In this document: positions 11,317 to 20,814 of the stretch, piece by piece
How positions within the stretch are numbered: position 1 is the stretch's first letter
How the letters are laid out: every line of letters starts with the position of its first letter
Source: Cheiracanthium punctorium
Taxonomy: Eukaryota > Arthropoda > Arachnida > Araneae > Cheiracanthiidae
Length of the DNA stretch: 64,000 bases
Reading direction: 5' to 3'
Assembly (NCBI GenBank): GCA_038373885.1
Contig: JAWZYV010012512.1
Coordinates: 126,501 to 190,500, forward strand
Program-made: the position numbers and the translations under genes
Notes under the pieces: model-generated
Seen by the model: only the letters and a program-made list of their open reading frames with translations
Database searches by the model: none
Told to the model about the DNA's origin: nothing

Positions 11317-11330
11317 TCTTCGCTATCAGG

Positions 11331-11700
11331 GATCGCAGGGATCTATAAAATTAATTTTATGTCAAACGATACTAATAAAGAAAATTGCTACATCGGCGTT
11401 ACAAAAAGGAAAATTAAAGAGCGAAAAAACGAACATTTTAAAGACATTAACCTCCAGAAACAAAGTACCGCTCTGGCCCGTCTTGCTTTGAAAGAGCCCA
11501 TTACCATTGATTTTTAAAATATTAAAAAAATAGCCAACTTTAAAAATAGTATATATGCCTACATTCGTGAGAGCTTAGAAATAATGACGACAGATGGCAG
11601 CATAAACGATGCGCTTCATATAATCGACCAATCATGGGATGACGCCATTCACCGAACTTTCAAGAAGAAGAACGAAGAAGATATAAAAAGAAGCCGCCAT
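11331..11700 (+). pseudogene. second, inverted GIY-YIG copy, truncated by a stop
   Basis: Near-identical to the complement of about 10361-10730. It opens at AGIYKINFMSN and keeps the YIG and EH motifs. A one-base difference turns the Lys codon after ITIDF into TAA (11515-11517); the opposite-orientation copy has AAA here. The remaining frame continues to about 11700. The few differences suggest the two halves were made in one event or homogenised recently. Confidence 0.85.
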
Positions 11701-11721
11701 TAGTGAGAGATCCAGAAACGA

Positions 11722-11749
11722 CTGAAGATGGTTATGTGTGTAACCGAAA
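11722..11749 (+). ncRNA. hammerhead-like ribozyme core (copy 2)
   Basis: Same core as copy 1 in the inverted half: CTGAAGA 11722-11728, stem 11730-11734/11741-11745, GAAA 11746-11749, ATATATC following. Its position in the element's UTR is the same. Conservation in three copies is the main support. Confidence 0.5.
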
Positions 11750-12138
11750 TATATATCATGTACGGAGGAATAAGGTATTCCAAAATAAAAACTTTTAACT
11801 AGGGTTAAGCAATTTCTCAACAAAGATGGATGATATCACTATCTGGGTCCGGTTTCAGAGATACTTATTTTTTTTATGCCAAACTTCCCAATAAATCTCC
11901 AAAAATGGGAAACCTTGGCAATTTTTCACATTTTATCTGGCAATCCTTAAAAAATGATTCGTCCTTTCACCAGTTAAACAAAAATCTTTGTCTGAAATTT
12001 ACAGCACTCAAGAGCTAAAAAAGATGTGAAAAACATCTTCCTTCCTTTTTTTTTTTTTTTTTTTGGTCAACTACCCCTTACTGATGTCAATTTTTAAAAA
12101 AACCTTGAAAAAAATTTTTATGAATTTGTGCTTGTTAT

Positions 12139-12830
12139 AATTTAATGCATGATTTTTATGGCTATCTTCATTTTCCTTCGATACATGTAGACAAATATGA
12201 AAATAACGTTTTGGGCCCTCACACCAGTTTGAACACGAACTCTAAAAACCCTGAAGATGGTGGTTAGGCACTCATGTTTTAAAGCAAGAATTTTATGACT
12301 ATCTCTATTTCCCTTTGAGATCTACGATACCAAATTCAAAAACAACTTTTTGGCCCCTTATTCCCATTTTAATGTGCATTCTAAAGAACCCTGAAAATGA
12401 ATTTTAAGCATTTGTGTTCACTATACCTTTAAAGCAAGAATTTTAAGGCTATCTCTTTTTTCCTCTGAGGTGTGAAGGAAAATCGGAAAAGAACATTTTG
12501 GCCCCTTATGTCTATTTAGGTACAAATTCTAAAAACCCTGAAATTGGTTTTTAGGTACTATTTGTGTGTTACATTTTAAAGAAAGAATTTTATGGCTATC
12601 TCATTTTCCTTCTCAGATATGAAGGGAAATGTAAAAAGAACATTTCGGCCCCTTACACACGTTTGGTTATGAATTCTAAAAAATCCTAAAAATGGCTTTC
12701 AGGTATTTGTATTTGTTACATTTTAAAGCAAGAATTTTGCGGCTATCTCTTTTCCCCCTTGATATATGAAGGTAACCGTGAAAAGAATATTTTGGGCAGC
12801 AACCCCCGTCTGGGTATGAATTTTTTTAAA
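12139..12830. repeat. tandem array, about five units of about 140 bp
   Basis: Each unit runs TTTTAAAGCAAGAATTTTATGGCTATCTC... TTTTGGCCCCTTA... ATTCTAAAAACCCTGAAAATGG. Unit starts are near 12139, 12276, 12425, 12570 and 12720, and the last degenerates towards the CAGTCAGTCAGT tail at 12922. It is non-coding and belongs to the element at 9839-12957. Confidence 0.8.
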
Positions 12831-12959
12831 TCGCTTTTTAAATGATGCCTTGAGCACAAATGCTATAAGTTCCTAAAATTTCATGTCTTAATCTCCGGTA
12901 GACTTGGGTGGGCAATGATCGTCAGTCAGTCAGTCAGGAATCTTCCTTTATTTATAAAG

Positions 12960-14254
12960 ATTGTTTTGAAAACTTTTTGCAACAAAACGAAATTTTTATA
13001 ACTAATATTACTACTGCATCTTCTGATGGTGCACTATCAATGATGGGAAGATATCCAGGATTTTTAGCATTTCTGAAAAAAAGCATTCCTGATATCCTGG
13101 CAGTGCATTGAGTTTTTGCACAGGCAGAATTTAATTGCTAAAAATTTGCAAGAAAATCTTTGTGCTTTGAATTTGTGTATTAAAGCAGTAAACACAATTA
13201 AAGCCAAAGCTATGAATGATCGCCTTTTTGCTCTATTATGAGATAGTAACGAACGTTACAGTAATCTACTTCTTAAAACAGAAGTTTGTTAGTTGTCGAA
13301 AGGCAATAGTTTGCACCATTTCATTGTAAGCTTTAATTCTGTTATAGAGTTCCTTTTGGAAATAGATAAACCTATTTAAGCAAAATTAGTTGAATCAAAG
13401 AAACATATATCAGCAAATATGTTTTCTGCGTTTAATAATATGCAAAATAAATTGCAAGGGAGAAATGTGAATCTTATTCAAACTCGAACAGATGTTTTTG
13501 GATTTTTGATCCAAACTTGATTCGTTTATTGCCACATTAAACCAAAATGATTTTCGATCCTTTGGAAATTTGATGCAACATTCTGTTACTGAAAAAGTTA
13601 AATGTCGTGTTAATGATTAATGTTAATGACATTTGAATGTACACTGACCACCTGAAACAATTAAAAGAAGATATAAATGCCCATTACAAAGACTTGGAAA
13701 CTTTAGATACCCCGTCTTGTAGCGGCATAACCAGAAATTTTTCATGGGGGCTAACGACTACTGCAGCTCACATATGTACGTGTGTGTGATAAGGGAGAAA
13801 AGAATATACATTTTATATATGACAAAAAAATCTTCATGGGGGCAGTTGTGACCCCCCCCCCCTAGGCTAATGCCACTGTCATCTTGGATTATATGTATAT
13901 CCATTTGAAAGCGATACAGCGACTGTTGATCGTTATAAGAGCTGATCGAGTTGAAAGAAAATTTGGAAGATAAAATTGAATTAATTTTTAAACAAAAGGT
14001 TGTGACAAATTTTAGAATTCTAAGGATATTCGTAAAAAATAAGTCAACTTGACAAGTATTACCGACAATTATTTTTTATATTTCCTACTTCTTACTTGGT
14101 TGAGGCAGGATTTAGCCAAGTTAACAATTTATTAAGAAAAGTAAGAATGAGATTACTTATTACAGAATGTAGTGATTTACGATTATCAGTGACTAATTTT
14201 GCACCCAATATAAAAAGAATTATGGAAAAGCATCAACCAAAAACATCATATTAA
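12960..14254 (+). pseudogene. hAT transposase, C-terminal two-thirds, broken
   Basis: Resumes with DCFENFLQQNEI and DGALSMMGRYPGF, the second catalytic Asp region of ZBED5-like transposases, then IPDILAVH, HRQNLIAKNLQ and LSKGNSLHHF. Several in-frame stops occur (first TGA 13109-13111, further TGA and TAG to about 13290), then frame loss. A MITE at 13720-13878 interrupts it. The hAT C-terminal dimerisation domain is clear at 14084-14254: YLVEAGFSQVNNLLRK, then DLRLSVTNFAPNI and a stop. It is a dead copy of a once complete gene. Confidence 0.85.
13720..13878. mobile_element. CAGTGGCGTAGCCA-type MITE inside the hAT gene (copy 1)
   Basis: Resembles the copies at 21794-21992 and 24867-24991: AACCAGAAATTTTTCATGGGGG... 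ACTACTGCAGCTCACATATGTA...GTTGTGACCCCCC...GCCACTG. Its left terminus has decayed to TAGCGGCATAACCAG. It contributes to breaking the hAT transposase. Confidence 0.75.
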
Positions 14255-14538
14255 TATATATCTATTGCAATTACGTATAATTCAGTAAATTAGAAAATGG
14301 TTTAATAAAATGTAGTTTTTTTTTAGTTATTGAATAATTTTTCAAATTCATGAATGATGATTTTTTATGTATTAAAAAAATAGGCGGTCTATTGAAAAAA
14401 ATATAAAATTTTTCAAGGGGAACCCCTGCTTTAACCGATGTATGAGCTTTCTGTATCCTACCACTAGACTACACAACCAGTGGGTGTCGGCCAATCAGTC
14501 AGCAGCGATAACACAGGGATGTTAACTCCAACACTCGA

Positions 14539-14668
14539 TTTGGGAGCACCCCGGGAGCAGGAAAAATTTCATTTGGGAGCACCTCGGGAGCAGAAAAAAT
14601 TTCATTTGGGAGCACCTCAGGAGCAGAAAAATTCCATTTGGGAGCACCTCGGGAGCACAAAAAAATAG
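14539..14668. repeat. four tandem units of about 33 bp
   Basis: Unit TTTGGGAGCACCTCGGGAGC... starts at 14539, 14572, 14605 and 14637. It stays open by chance in one frame (LGAPREQKKFH-type peptide), but I regard it as a subterminal repeat and not as a protein. Confidence 0.85.
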
Positions 14669-14892
14669 TTTCCGAGAGGAAAACTAAGATTCGAGATCAG
14701 AATTAACATGATTTTGGAGCATAAAATTGAAGATTAAGGAACACAATAAATGCATACAAGAAAAGCAAAGTTTGCGAGTAAACACCATTTGCTAAAAGCA
14801 AAACACTATTTGAAAGCACTTTAGGAAAGCTGTGGAAAAAAAAGGGTGTATACAGGCTATGCTATCAGCAACTTGGTAAAAACAATACATAT

Positions 14893-14994
14893 CAGGAGTC
14901 AGCAACCTTTCTGTGGTTAAGTCATTTTTTTCCTACTCAAGAACCATGAGTATGATTTGTATGCGGCTTGCGAGCCACAGGTTGCCAATCCCTG
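14893..14994. mobile_element. 102-bp hAT-type MITE remnant
   Basis: CAGGAGTCAGCAACCTTT at the left and AGGTTGCCAATCCCTG at the right are diverged inverted repeats, of the CAGGGGTCGGCAACC type seen in hAT elements. No flanking duplication remains. Confidence 0.6.
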
Positions 14995-16033
14995 TCCCTT
15001 TTTTTTTCTTTTTCAGAATTATTTAGGAAATCTTCCTCTCGAAAAAGAGAGCACAAATAAAATGAAAACTAAATTTTAAAACAAAAGCTTCTATCTCATT
15101 CTTTGGTTCTATTACAAATCACAAGTAGTACTAAATGGAGATTTTTGAAAACCTAAATATTATACCTCTTATACAACAACACGTAATTGGTAAGCAGTAT
15201 CGAAAACAAAATAAATTTGATGATTAGAATAATTAAATGTGTGTACTTTTAATAGCATATGCTTTTGTATCAGTAATTTAACCTCATCTAATATTTACAT
15301 ATTCATCTATAATACTTGAACACAATACACAAAGCAAATGTAAACAAAAAATATTTAATGACTGTTGAGAGAAATTAAGAATTATGGGAAGTTAAAAATT
15401 AAGATTATGAGAAATTAATAACGAGATTACAAATTAAGTATCATAAGTTATCTAGTTTTCTATTTATTCTTTTTTTTTTTATTATTAATTTCTTCTTGAG
15501 CTTTTTCATTTTCTTCTAATAGTTTTAATGGTATTGCAAGTCTATCCTTCCCTTCCGTTAATAGAATCTGTCCACTTTCTATAACAACCAGTGGCGGCTC
15601 GTGACCTGCTTCAGTGGTGGGGCCCGAAAAAAAATAGTGCCAGTTCAAATCGGGAAAATACATATACATAGAGCTGTGGCGGATTGTTACCCATTTCAGA
15701 GGAGGGGGCTTTTTTTTTTAAGCTCAAAAAGGAAAAACATATGAATCGCTTTTGTAAACAGTGTGAATACATAAAAACTTTTCGAATAACAAGTTATGAA
15801 AGGCGTATTGATTTCTCCTTTAAGTTTTCATTTAAAGACAGCAGATTTATTTTGCACCAAAAAAACATTTTCCTCCATTTTTCTTTCTCAAAAAGGTACA
15901 ATATCAATTTAAAAAAAAACAAAAAACAATGCATGTGTACATGTTGAAAAACGAATTGGTCCATAATGTTTCATCTCCAAATATCAAATCGTGCCCCTTC
16001 ATAAACAAAAAACGGTGCCCGTTGCGATGATTA

Positions 16034-17452
16034 CCATAATTTATGGAAGAAACGCCGCACCCACGAAAATGAGCTTAGTTAGCTAGAAAATCGTCAAAAA
16101 CGCCGCAGCCGCGATCGTTGGTGTGTGTGTGTGTGGGGGGGGGGGTGATCGTGGTCAGAAGTCAATGCCAGATAAAGTTCAATGTTTTCTAAAATAATTT
16201 CTTAATTAACAAAAAAATAAATAAATAAAAAATATGTTGCATTACTTATTAGACCTAATTTATTAAAAAAGCTATTAAGTTGATCGGATATATTTCGGGA
16301 GAAATTGGATAAACGGTAAAAAAATCTCCTTTTTTTCCCCCCTTCACATAGAATGTTTTAAAGTATTTGCCACTATTTTACGAAGCTTAGGATTTCTATT
16401 TTCAAATAATCAGATATCAATGTTTATATTCACAAAGGCGAATTTATAGATATAAAAAAATAACTTCTAAAAACCACCTTCTTGCATCCGCACAAAGTTC
16501 GGATAGACTACCAGGCGCCATTAAAATGAAAACAGCAATTGATGTGTGAGAAGAGTCTCCAGTTAAAAGTAAACATTCCCCCCCCCCCCCCCGCGTATGG
16601 CCAGCTGTTGATTACGTAATGAGCTTGCTTCAGCAAATTGTTGCTTTAAACTGAATGCTGTGTAGCAACTCTTGATGGTATTTATTTATTATTTTTTATA
16701 TTTATAACATTGGGATTTATTTTAAAAGCACTCAGCATTTCTTGAGCATACCAATTAGTTGGCAGTGTTTATTCCATAGAGTGCACAGGGTGCAAAGCTG
16801 CACGGCAAAAAAAAAAAAATCTTTCAGATTAACTTTATTTATTTATTTTTTTTGGGGGGGAGGGGGGAAGGGTTAAACTCGCACCGTGCGCAACATTGAC
16901 TAATTTTGGCTGAAATTAAGTATTTTAAGAACAATAGAGGTTCATGTGAAAAACGGGTGCATTTAATAGAGGGTAGTGCACTTTTGCGGTATTTTACAGA
17001 ACTTTAACCCTTCAAAATATATATTCAAAATTTCATTAAAATTTAATTATAGTTCTAAAATGTAGATGTAAAAGATTTACTTCTATTTTTTTTTCTTTTT
17101 ACTTAATTGAGGTATTGAGGAGACATCGGTTGGATGTATGAAGCCATCCACTTCAGAGCGCGGGACATGGACCCATCTTAGGGTGCTCTGACTTTCTCCA
17201 AAACTGGATCAAAGATCAAACCTCTTTTCTATGGGGGTAGGTTCGCATTCTGATTCGCTACGCTGTGATCTGTGCACGCTAAAGAGTTCGTGTCGGTGGT
17301 GGCGCCATCTTTTGAGAAAATTATCACGAAACGAATTTTTCGATTTTTCGTTGAAGATCGGCTAAAAAAAATTAAAAATATTGTAAACGCCGCACTTACT
17401 ACTTTTAACTTTTAAAGTCATAAACGCCGCGGCGTTTCTTCCATAAATTACG
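16034..17452. mobile_element. 1.4-kb TIR element, TA target duplication
   Basis: The 25-bp terminal inverted repeats (CCATAATTTATGGAAGAAAC at 16034 onward, complement to 17452) differ at one base. TA flanks both sides (16032-16033, 17453-17454). Non-coding; it contains a G homopolymer, GT tract and C homopolymer. The TA duplication suggests a Tc1/mariner-like mobiliser. It is nested in the 14514-17817 element. Confidence 0.75.
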
Positions 17453-17639
17453 GTACTTGTTTGCGTATCTGGCCGGTCCTGATTGAGGTGACTAACAAAG
17501 CCCGACTGGTCCGATCCGGGGCGGGTAGAATGGCTTCGGAATGCAGCTTTCGTACGCAGTTTGAATCTTGCTTTACTGCCAACTAGCTTTCCATACACGC
17601 TTTAAAAGATAAATGAGCGTGGCAAAAATTTAACAAAGA

Positions 17640-17805
17640 GTCAAAATGACGTATTCGGCGCGAAAAACGGCTAAAAGCGCAGTTCGGCGCAATATTTGTG
17701 TTTCGGCGCACCCTGAAAGAGTCAAAATGACGTATTCGGCGCAGAGCGGCGCAAAAATCGGCTAAAAGCTCAGTTCGGCGCAAGAATTTGTGTTTCGGCG
17801 CAGAA
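17640..17805. repeat. two tandem units in the right subterminal region
   Basis: GTCAAAATGACGTATTCGGC...CGGCTAAAAGC...CAGTTCGGCGCAA...TGTGTTTCGGCGCA appears twice. It is CG-rich against an AT-rich background, and TTCGGCGC recurs several times. Candidate transposase-binding subterminal array. Confidence 0.7.
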
Positions 17806-17824
17806 TTAACATCCCTGGATAACA

Positions 17825-19433
17825 GCACCGATGTGCGGTGAAGTTTATAGATGGAATTTAGTTAGGGTTAGAAACTTCGGGGTGGTAGCTGGTGGACCGC
17901 AAGAGGATTGATATTTAAGGTAATTCCGCGTGTTTTGATAAGGCTTCTGGTAAAATAGATGTTAGTACTGTCGTAGAAAAAAGTCAGGGTATTTTTAAAG
18001 AAAATTTAAAATGGGAGTTTTCAAATAACTGAAGTTCGAGAAAGTGGAGAGTTACAGATATTTCATGCATGTAGGTACGAGGAATTATGTTTAAATATAT
18101 TGTTATTGCCAACGATTTTGTGTTTAGAAACAAGATAGCCACCATTTTGTAATCCGGACTTGCACCGAGATTTAGAGGTAAGCTTTTTTTTGATTTGTCA
18201 TTTTACGTTTGAGTTTTCGAGTTGGCAAAAAAGTTTGGGAAAGTGAGAAGTTGTGCAAACAGATATTTCATGTATGAGTTTACGGAGAATTTTGTTTACA
18301 TATGTTGTTGTCAACAAATTTGTGTTTAGAAACAATATAGCCACCTTTTTTGAAACCCATAGTTGCATTGAGAATTTAAGCGTTAAAGTTTTTTGAATAC
18401 TCCTTTTACGATAGGAAAATTTGTTTGTGTAATGACTTTTTTGCGATAATTAGGGCCATATCAATTGGTAGAATTTTAATTATAAGCTTTAGGGAGTTTT
18501 GCATTGAATAGGGATTACTGACATTTTTTGTTTGTGTTGTTGTTACAAAAAGGCAACCGCCAAGCTCCAGCAACTGTCGCCGTGTTTACATGGGACTTGC
18601 ACAGTCTTGGTCGATTTTATCTAAATTTTTTTTTAAAAACATCTTTTATGAATTTCGGTACTTAATTTTGTGAATTTCAAAACTTATTTTTGCGAATTTT
18701 CACACTAATTTTTAATAAAAGTCACTCTTTTTATTAAAATAATTGATAAAACAGATTAAAATGCACGGTAAGCTGTTTTAATTGATTGTATTTTTCCGAA
18801 GGGGCCGTTTTAATCGATTGCAATTTTGTGAACTGGCCGCGAAACGGACCTAATTTTCGTCAGCATCGATCCCTGCAATAGGAAATCAAAATAGCTTTCC
18901 GAGCATCTGTAGATTCTAGCACTGACGACAACATATCATACATACCGAAACTGGTCTCATCTTAATTTTCGTATTGGTGCTCTAACCTCGCCTTTTGCTT
19001 TATTATGTATTGCCTTCTGTACCAAATTACATTTTCTCATTTATCAGTTATTACGGTGAAGAGATTAAAAGCTGTATTTTGAACTATTCTTTTTCTCAAT
19101 TGATAAAATTTATAACATATTATAAAGAGGTATATGCTAGCCACAAAGCAAAGCAAGCCACAGCCTTTAAGCAAAAAATCACCGTATATATTAATAAAAA
19201 TTATACTATATATTATAATTTATAATACAACAATTAACTTTTAATTTCAATACTTTTCGGATACATTGATTACCATTTAAAATGCAAGAGAGCTTGATAA
19301 TTAAATAGCCGATGCCCAGTAAAGTAAACATACTTTACTACTTACTGATTTGTTATTTTGAAAATATAAAGTTGAGTTTACGACGGATAGAGAAGTACAT
19401 CGGCAATACCTCTGTTAATTTATCTACCTCTGG
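17825..19433. other. no gene recognised; one foldback terminus at 18551-18594
   Basis: Mostly featureless AT-rich sequence. GGCAACCGCCAAGCTCCAGC...GTTTACATGGG at 18551-18594 matches the right end of the foldback at 52411-56483, so a decayed relative ends here. The ORF at 18995-19225 has no domain. Confidence 0.55.
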
Positions 19434-19710
19434 CACGGACTAAGAGGGTACAGGACAATCATCCAAGCATTGTGAAAGAACTAAATGAAATTTGCCTAAA
19501 AGGTGGCGCTGGGAGTCGTACCCATTAATTTTTTGGCGCATGCGTCGTGTGCTAGTAGCTAAAACGTAAACAAATATCAACGAAAGCATCCTGTGGGAGA
19601 TGCTTACGCCGTGTGTCGTCAAGGGCGCCCGTGCCGTTAATCATTAAAAGGGGGTCGCATATTTTCCTTTCAGACAGTTTCGCCCGTCTGCCGCTTCCCG
19701 ATGATCGTCC

Positions 19711-20141
19711 TGTAGCGGCCGCCGCGCCTGCGATCGGTGCGTTCCCGACCACCAATCTGATCCTTCAGCGGCCACCACATCGAACAAGCTTCCGCGCATC
19801 CTGTGAGGAGCGCTAGCGGCTACTCCCACGATAGCAGAGCCAGGGAATCTGGCAACGCTGATGTGCGGTCCGGCAGTGTAAAAGGAAGTGTGTTCACGCA
19901 TGGTTCGCAGCAGTATTATTATTATTATTATCGCGTTGCTGTTGTTGCTACCAGAACTCTATGTTAATTGTACCGCTGGATGTAAATTGACCGTATTGTG
20001 CAGAGCTTGTATGCTCGACTTAAGTGTGAATAAAATGTTGTTAAGTTTTTTACTAGATGGTATTTGTATTTAACGGATGTTACACTCGACGTATTCTTAA
20101 TTTTTATCTATAGTAAGGAGCTGATAGCACGCTCCTCCACA
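19711..20141 (+). repeat. 5' LTR
   Basis: 431 bp, TGTAGCGGCC...CTCCTCCACA. The TATA position reads TGTAAAAGG (19877-19885), whereas the 3' LTR has TATAAAAGG, so the promoter copy has lost its TATA box. A poly(A)-type AATAAA is at about 20028-20033. Confidence 0.95.
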
Positions 20142-20159
20142 TTGGTGACTTCTGGACAT
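20142..20159 (+). promoter_or_regulatory. primer-binding site region
   Basis: TTGGTGACTTCTGG follows the 5' LTR directly. TGGTGAC is what would pair with a tRNA 3' end of the type ...GTCACCA; I do not name the tRNA. Confidence 0.65.
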
Positions 20160-20542
20160 TTTGTATACGCAATCCTGCAATCCGAGTTCATCCAAGAATT
20201 ATGAAGTCTCAAGACATTTCTTGTCGTCAATTCGTAACATCCAGTATTAGTGTTGTGCATCCCAGTAACAGTTTCCATTACCCAGGTAGCACAAAGATAT
20301 TGACGAATGTCCACCGATATCGGGCAATATTTTGAAAGTCTCTGAATGTCATACATTGAATTTACGACATCTGCCGATATTGGCAGATATTAATTAAAAG
20401 TAATCCTTTTTAAAAACATTTAAGAGAATTTCTTCAATTATTTTATAACCTTATCATTCAGAAATAACATCATAATGTTTGTTTTTTTTCATTTAGTCCA
20501 ATTTTTTAGCGATATACTCATTTCAATGTACTATTTTAAACA

Positions 20543-20690
20543 TTGGTGAATATCAGGGAATATCGCAGAAATGATATTCTGTTTACAACATTGGTGAATA
20601 TCAGGGAATATCGCAGAAATGATATTCTGTTTACAACATTGGTGAATATCTGGGAATATCACAGAAATGATATTATGTTTACAACATTCA
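20543..20690. repeat. three tandem 54-bp units near the left terminus
   Basis: Unit GGTGAATATCAGGGAATATC...GAAATGATATTCTGTTTACAACATT repeats three times with few changes. GAATATC and GATATTC give it dyad symmetry. It matches the motif vocabulary of the right end (27600-27845). Confidence 0.85.
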
Positions 20691-20814
20691 ACTCGCGCAT
20701 GCGTACTAATCGTTATTCTTGGCGTGCGGGAGGAACAGGAATTCCCAAACATCAACAACGTGGGAAGTCGGAGGCCGCCATTGAACTTATTTCAGGATAC
20801 ATTTACTGATCGTC

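Larger units (their letters stand above)
10222..11800 (-). mobile_element. Penelope-like retroelement, inverted-duplicate insertion with 12-bp target duplication
   Basis: AGGGTTAAGCAA flanks it exactly at 10210-10221 and 11801-11812. The minus-strand part (about 10222-11313) carries the 3' half of a Penelope ORF from the RT YVDD box through the GIY-YIG endonuclease to the 3' UTR. The plus-strand part (about 11331-11800) is a second copy of the endonuclease and 3' UTR in inverted orientation. The junction is a perfect 14-bp stem with a 7-nt loop (11293-11306/11314-11327) made from the YVDDIFAI codons. Partial, inverted or tandem copies are typical of Penelope insertions. Whether this arose by template switching or by end joining cannot be told. 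Confidence 0.88.
9839..12957. mobile_element. degenerate inserted repeat with a 140-bp tandem array at its right end
   Basis: Starts ACTAGCTGAAGCACCCATTC and ends GTCAGTCAGTCAGGAATC...TTTATAAAGATT. The ends interrupt the hAT transposase frame, which defines the insertion. Similar CTAGCTG...TATAGATT termini mark abundant non-autonomous arthropod repeats, but I cannot assign a superfamily. A Penelope element (10222-11800) sits inside it. Confidence 0.55.
9035..14428 (+). mobile_element. decayed hAT transposon (ZBED5/Buster-like) carrying nested insertions
   Basis: Left end CAGTGATTCCCAAAGG (9035) pairs imperfectly with right end GGGGAACCCCTG (to 14428). The flanking octamers CTCTAACA (9027-9034) and CTTTAACC (14429-14436) agree at 6 of 8 bases, a degraded hAT target duplication. 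The transposase is in fragments (9531-9836 and 12960-14254). The gap between them is a later insertion at 9839-12957. Confidence 0.75.
14514..17817. mobile_element. 3.3-kb hAT-like element with subterminal repeats
   Basis: CAGGGATGTTAACT (14514) pairs with AATTAACATCCCTG (to 17817). GATAACA flanks both sides (14507-14513, 17818-17824). Tandem repeats lie just inside each end (14539-14668 and 17640-17805), as often seen in hAT elements. No transposase was recognised; a second TIR element (16034-17452) is nested. Confidence 0.82.

Noticed and set aside
14480..14668. Repetitive peptide LGAPREQKKFH as a protein-coding gene
   Set aside because: It is a translation of a 33-bp subterminal DNA repeat; the fourth unit is out of register and there is no start context or neighbour.
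15594..15720. CAGTGGCGGCTCGTG as a MITE end
   Set aside because: The left terminus is convincing in form, but I could not find a matching right terminus or duplication, so no element is called.
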